64,000 nt of DNA from Oscillospiraceae bacterium. GTDB lineage: Bacteria; Bacillota; Clostridia; UMGS1810. Where the stretch lies: assembly GCA_015068825.1 (NCBI GenBank), contig SVJU01000001.1, positions 216,432 through 280,431 on the forward strand. The letters run 5' to 3'. The notes under the pieces are model-generated. The model was given only the letters and a program-made list of their open reading frames with translations, was not told the DNA's origin and ran no database searches. Made by a program: the position numbers and the translations under genes. Each line of letters begins with the position of its first letter. Within the stretch, counting starts at the first letter, position 1. This document shows, piece by piece, positions 59,862-64,000 of the stretch.

Positions 59862-60809
59862 ATGGCGGATAAAAAGAAAATTGCAACAAGAGAAGCATAC
59901 GGTAATGCTCTTAAAGAATTTGGCTCTAACGAAAACATTGTAGTTTTAGACGCCGATTTATCTAAATCTACAAAAACAGAAAGCTTTAAAAAAGAGTATC
60001 CTGACAGATTTATAAATATGGGTATTGCAGAGGCAAATATGATTTCAACTGCAGCAGGTCTTGCATCTTGCGGAAAAACAGTTTTTGCAAGTTCATTTGC
60101 AATGTTTGCCGCAGGAAGAGCCTTTGAACAGGTAAGAAACTCTGTTTGTTATCCAAATCTTAATGTAAAGGTTTGCGCAACTCATGCAGGTATTTCTGTT
60201 GGCGAAGATGGTGCAACACATCAGTCGCTTGAAGATTTGGCACTTATGCGTTCACTTCCTAATATGACAGTTTTATCTCCATGTGATGCACTTGAAACAA
60301 AAATGGCTATTAAAGCTGCAATAGATAATTATGGTCCATTTTATGTAAGACTTGGCAGACTTGCTGTTGAAGAAGTAAATGATGAAGCTACATATAAATT
60401 TGAGCTTGGTAAGGGTGTAACTTTAAAAGACGGCAGCGATGTTACACTTGTTGCAACTGGTCTTATGGTAGGAGAGGCTTTAAAAGCACACGAGCTTTTA
60501 AAAGAAGAAGGAATAAGAGCAAGAGTTATAAATATCCATACAATAAAACCTATTGATAAAGATATTTTGGAAAAAGCCGCAAAAGAAACAGGTGCACTTG
60601 TTTCTTGCGAAGAGCACACTATAATGGGCGGTCTTGGAAGTGCAGTTGCAGAAGTTCTTTGCGAAACATATCCTGCACCGCTTGTAAGAGTAGGTACACT
60701 TGATGTGTTTGGTAAATCAGGTACACCAAAAGAACTTTTGGAACAATATAAATTAACTGCAAAAGATATTGCAGAAGCTGCTAAAAAATCAATTTCATTA
60801 AAAAAATAA
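59862..60809 (+). CDS. Transketolase, C-terminal subunit
   Basis: MADKKKIATREAYG; THAGISVGEDGATHQSLEDLALMR; start moved to ATG 59862. Confidence 0.96.
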   Translation: MADKKKIATREAYGNALKEFGSNENIVVLDADLSKSTKTESFKKEYPDRFINMGIAEANMISTAAGLASCGKTVFASSFAMFAAGRAFEQVRNSVCYPNLNVKVCATHAGISVGEDGATHQSLEDLALMRSLPNMTVLSPCDALETKMAIKAAIDNYGPFYVRLGRLAVEEVNDEATYKFELGKGVTLKDGSDVTLVATGLMVGEALKAHELLKEEGIRARVINIHTIKPIDKDILEKAAKETGALVSCEEHTIMGGLGSAVAEVLCETYPAPLVRVGTLDVFGKSGTPKELLEQYKLTAKDIAEAAKKSISLKK

Positions 60810-60816
60810 TATAATT

Positions 60817-60854
60817 AAAGGGAGAATGGATATTTAATTTGTTCTCCTTTTTTT
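60817..60854. terminator. Rho-independent terminator
   Basis: GGAGAA/TTCTCC + T8. Confidence 0.75.
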
Positions 60855-60875
60855 ATAGGATAATCGGGGTTAATT

Positions 60876-61886
60876 ATGAATTGTTCAAAATGTAATGCAG
60901 AAATAAATAAAACAGATAACTATTGCAATCAGTGTGGTGCTTTTGTTGGAATGGAAGATAAACAGGAGTATGATTTTTTTGAAAATAAAACTAATCTGGA
61001 AGTTTTGAATGATACACTTTTATTGGATTCTATTAAAAAAAGCGTTGTAAAGCATAAAAAAATAGTTTTAGTTGTTATAGCCTTTTTGCTTATTATAATA
61101 ACATATTTTTCTCATTGGAATGTTTCGCTTAAACAAGCAAAAAACTTATATAATATTAACGAATATGTAAAAGCAAAGCAAAAAGCAGAGCGGTTACTTA
61201 ATCCATTTAACAATAGAGAAATTGAAAAAATAATATATGTTGGAACTATTGCAGAACCTTATGAAAAAATAAAACAAATCAAAAATTCCGAAATCGTTGA
61301 TGAAGAACTTTATTATTCCGAAATATTGAAAAACTTATTATCGGGTATTGATATTGTTACTGAATATGAACCTGTTTTAGAAAGTGCCGGAGAAAATTTT
61401 TACGCATATTATTTTTTAGAACTTACAGAGTATATTGATGATGTTTACAAAGGCGATATTCACGATTTAATAGATTCAAATGAGCAGGAACAGAAAATAC
61501 ATATAAAAAGTATTGTAAATAATATTTTAATGCAAAAAAAGCTGGACAAATCAAAGAAAGAACTGGAAAAGCGATTGTCAAAAGATGGTATTAAAATTTC
61601 TTGTATGACAGATTATAAAGATGATGAATGGAATTGTCATGTTTATGTAAAGGTAGATAAAAAATCACACTTTTCTGAATATTATAAATTTAGAGTTTCT
61701 GTTACTTATTATGACGAAAATTATAATGTTATTCAAGATGAAGGTTATGAACTGGATAGCATATACCGTGGATATAACGATACAATAAGTATTACTTCTG
61801 TTCCAAAAAGTAAAACTAAACCATTTAAATATTCTGTTTATGTTGATTATTATGAATATGATTTTGATAAATATTCAAAAAAATAA
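60876..61886 (+). CDS. Zinc-ribbon, single-TM hypothetical protein (TcaA-like layout)
   Basis: MNCSKCNAEINKTDNYCNQCG, TM helix VVLVVIAFLLIIITYF, extracellular C-terminal domain. Confidence 0.7.
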   Translation: MNCSKCNAEINKTDNYCNQCGAFVGMEDKQEYDFFENKTNLEVLNDTLLLDSIKKSVVKHKKIVLVVIAFLLIIITYFSHWNVSLKQAKNLYNINEYVKAKQKAERLLNPFNNREIEKIIYVGTIAEPYEKIKQIKNSEIVDEELYYSEILKNLLSGIDIVTEYEPVLESAGENFYAYYFLELTEYIDDVYKGDIHDLIDSNEQEQKIHIKSIVNNILMQKKLDKSKKELEKRLSKDGIKISCMTDYKDDEWNCHVYVKVDKKSHFSEYYKFRVSVTYYDENYNVIQDEGYELDSIYRGYNDTISITSVPKSKTKPFKYSVYVDYYEYDFDKYSKK

Positions 61887-61900
61887 ATTTTAAGATTAAT

Positions 61901-61936
61901 AAAAAACAGTCATACAAAAGTATGGCTGTTTTTTTA
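61901..61936. terminator. Rho-independent terminator
   Basis: AAAAACAGTCATAC/GTATGGCTGTTTTT. Confidence 0.88.
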
Positions 61937-61962
61937 ATATTCAAAATTTCCAAAAAAATTAT

Positions 61963-61991
61963 TTGACATTGAAGTTTAGTTGTGTTAGAAT
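61963..61991 (+). promoter_or_regulatory. Promoter TTGACA-17-TAGAAT upstream of the MgtC-family gene
   Basis: Hexamers and spacing. Confidence 0.7.
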
Positions 61992-62041
61992 ATCATCTAT
62001 ATTTTTAAAAGCCATATATTTTGGCTTGAAAATAAAATTAG

Positions 62042-62088
62042 AAAACCTACATATATTTATATAGAGAGAAAAAGTATAATAGGTTTTT
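62042..62088 (+). other. Leader hairpin with T-run (possible attenuator) before the mgtC-like gene
   Basis: AAAACCTA (62042-62049) / TAGGTTTT (62080-62087) then T. Confidence 0.4.
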
Positions 62089-62112
62089 ATAAAAGAAGGG
62101 GGTATAAGTAAA

Positions 62113-62787
62113 ATGTACGAAGAGCTTTTGTGTTTAGTAAGAGTTATTGTTGCGGCTATTTGCGGTGCAGCAATCGGATTTGAAAGAAGCCGCAGACAAA
62201 AAGAGGCAGGTATAAGAACTCATGTTATTGTTGCACTTGGTTCGGCACTTGTTATGGTTGTATCAAAATATGGTTTTTCCGATATGTCGTCAATTGAAGC
62301 TTTAAACGGAGTATTAAAAGTTGACCCTTCAAGGGTAGCTTCAACTATAATAACGGGTATTGGTTTTATTGGTGCGGGAGTAATATTTGTAAGAGGTACC
62401 TCTATAAAAGGTCTTACAACCGCAGCGGGAATTTTTGCAACAGCGGCTGTGGGTATGGCAATAGGTGCGGGATTATATATAATTGGAGTTTTAACTGCAT
62501 TAATACTTGTTTTATTTCAGCTTCTTTTGCACGATTTCTTTAATAATATCGAAAATAAAGGCTGGAGCGAAATTACTATTGTATTAAGAAACGGAACAAA
62601 TGTTATAGATGAGCTTAGTACAATTTTTGGAGATAATCTTGTAAAACTTCAAAATTTTAAATTTGATAAGCAAGAAGACAAAAGTATATCTATAAAAACG
62701 GTCATAAAAATAGACGACAACTTAACCGTTGACAGAATTTTAAAAATTGCCAGCGAAAACGAAAATATTAAATCAATTAATCTTTAA
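62113..62787 (+). CDS. MgtC/SapB family protein
   Basis: AAICGAAIGFERSRRQKEAGIRTHVIVALGSALVMVVSKYG; GIGFIGAGVIFVRGTSIKGLTTAAGIF. Confidence 0.95.
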   Translation: MYEELLCLVRVIVAAICGAAIGFERSRRQKEAGIRTHVIVALGSALVMVVSKYGFSDMSSIEALNGVLKVDPSRVASTIITGIGFIGAGVIFVRGTSIKGLTTAAGIFATAAVGMAIGAGLYIIGVLTALILVLFQLLLHDFFNNIENKGWSEITIVLRNGTNVIDELSTIFGDNLVKLQNFKFDKQEDKSISIKTVIKIDDNLTVDRILKIASENENIKSINL

Positions 62788-62859
62788 TATGTTGTATTAC
62801 CTGTTTAAAACCTTGTGTTTTGGGCGGGTAATTTTTTTTGAAATATTTTCTAAAAACAG

Positions 62860-62888
62860 TTGACATATTTAAAAGTATGTGATATCAT
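62860..62888 (+). promoter_or_regulatory. rpoB promoter TTGACA-17-TATCAT
   Basis: Hexamers and spacing, ~205 bp upstream of rpoB. Confidence 0.65.
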
Positions 62889-63093
62889 TATAAATTGCAA
62901 TCGTATTGTCTCGTATTATGCCCTTTTTTAGAAATTATGTATAAAATATGCATATTTGGCAACAATGAGCAAATACGTTTATAAAATTTTTTATGTGTAT
63001 CAGGCGGCTTTTTTATTGGGGAAAGCATTAAATTTTTTGCCTGTTAAAAAATTTTTAAAAGCCCAACAAAATATAAATGAGGTGATTTGTTCT

Positions 63094-64000
63094 ATGGTAC
63101 ATCCTATAAAGCTTGGCAAAAACGAACGAATGAGTTTCTCGCGTATTAACGAAGATCAGTCTAAAATGCCAAACTTAATCGAAGTTCAAATTAATTCCTA
63201 CAATTGGTTTTTAGAGAAAGGTCTTAAAGAAGTATTACATGATATTTCTCCTATTACAGACTTTTCCGGAAATCTTCTTCTGGAATTTAATGATTATTAT
63301 TTGGAGGACAACCCCAAATATTCGGTAGAGGAATGTAAAGAACGAGATGCTACATACTCTAAACCGCTTAAAATGAAAGTTCGTCTCATTAATAAAGAAA
63401 CCGGTGAGGTTAAAGAGCAGGAAATATTTATGGGTGAATTTCCTCTTATGACCGATCAGGGTACTTTCATTATAAATGGTGCTGAGCGTGTTATAGTAAG
63501 CCAGGTTGTAAGATCTCCCGGTATCTATTACGATATGCAGTTTGACAAAATTGGTAAAAAACTTTATTTTGCAACTGTTATTCCTAACCGTGGTGCATGG
63601 CTTGAATATGAAACAGATTCAAACGATGTATTTTCTGTAAGAATTGACAGAACAAGAAAGCTTCCTGTTACTGTTCTTATAAGAGCGCTTGGAATTGGTA
63701 CAAATGCTCAGATTTTAGAGCTTTTTGGTGAAGATGAAAAGCTTATCAATACACTTGAAAAAGATCCGACAAAGAGCACAGAAGAAGCTCTTATTGAGAT
63801 TTATAAAAAATTAAGACCGGGCGAGCCTCCCACAGTTGAGAGTGCTACAAGCCTTCTTAATGCGCTTTTCTATGATGAAAAACGCTATGATTTGTCGCGC
63901 GTTGGCCGTTTTAAATTCAACAAAAAACTTGCACTTTCTAAAAGAATCAGAAACTTAACTGCTGCAAGAGATATTGTTGATGAAGAAACAGGCGAAATTT
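63094..64000 (+). CDS. rpoB: DNA-directed RNA polymerase beta subunit (3' end outside the window)
   Basis: [46 protein letters not shown]…[35 protein letters not shown]; absent from the ORF track because it has no stop in the window. Confidence 0.97.
   Translation, partial: MVHPIKLGKNERMSFSRINEDQSKMPNLIEVQINSYNWFLEKGLKEVLHDISPITDFSGNLLLEFNDYYLEDNPKYSVEECKERDATYSKPLKMKVRLINKETGEVKEQEIFMGEFPLMTDQGTFIINGAERVIVSQVVRSPGIYYDMQFDKIGKKLYFATVIPNRGAWLEYETDSNDVFSVRIDRTRKLPVTVLIRALGIGTNAQILELFGEDEKLINTLEKDPTKSTEEALIEIYKKLRPGEPPTVESATSLLNALFYDEKRYDLSRVGRFKFNKKLALSKRIRNLTAARDIVDEETGEI

Noticed and set aside
59024-60809. Split transketolase as a frameshifted pseudogene
   Set aside because: Two-subunit transketolase is a common natural arrangement in Clostridia; each half has its own start and RBS.

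Overview
64 kb chromosomal window from a low-GC, probably spore-forming (spmAB) Firmicute/Clostridia-type bacterium. Most of it is core and metabolic genes: nusB-xseAB-ispA, pheST, ireB-like/murJ, an exopolysaccharide block, nifJ, rqcH (NFACT), M16 peptidases, lgt, cysE-cysS-mrnC, split transketolase, and the start of rpoB. No rRNA, tRNA or CRISPR was seen. The accessory-looking part is the first ~10.5 kb. The strongest candidate for an undescribed system is at 744-5422. A stand-alone tyrosine recombinase is followed 12 bp after its stop by one copy of a 19-bp inverted repeat (1595-1613 versus 1869-1887). The ~290-bp segment between the repeats carries a perfect consensus promoter (TTGACA-17-TATAAT, 1803-1831) pointing at a 1082-aa secreted SLH-domain surface protein. 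A third, directly repeated copy of the site is buried in a terminator-like hairpin before that gene. This looks like a phase-variable promoter inverton combined with a possible attenuator. Other items worth checking: a lambda-like repressor/mini-ImmA/sigma-like switch with four 16-bp operators (5858-7031); an M-box Mg2+ riboswitch followed by an unannotated 32-aa Cys-rich micro-ORF inside a ~100-nt hairpin, ahead of mgtE; an operon with a divergent type-I dehydroquinase paralogue lacking two substrate-binding residues; a hexuronate/glucuronide locus; an amino-sugar kinase/nucleotidyltransferase cluster; and rpoB detached from rplJL. All calls come from reading sequence and motifs, with no database search.
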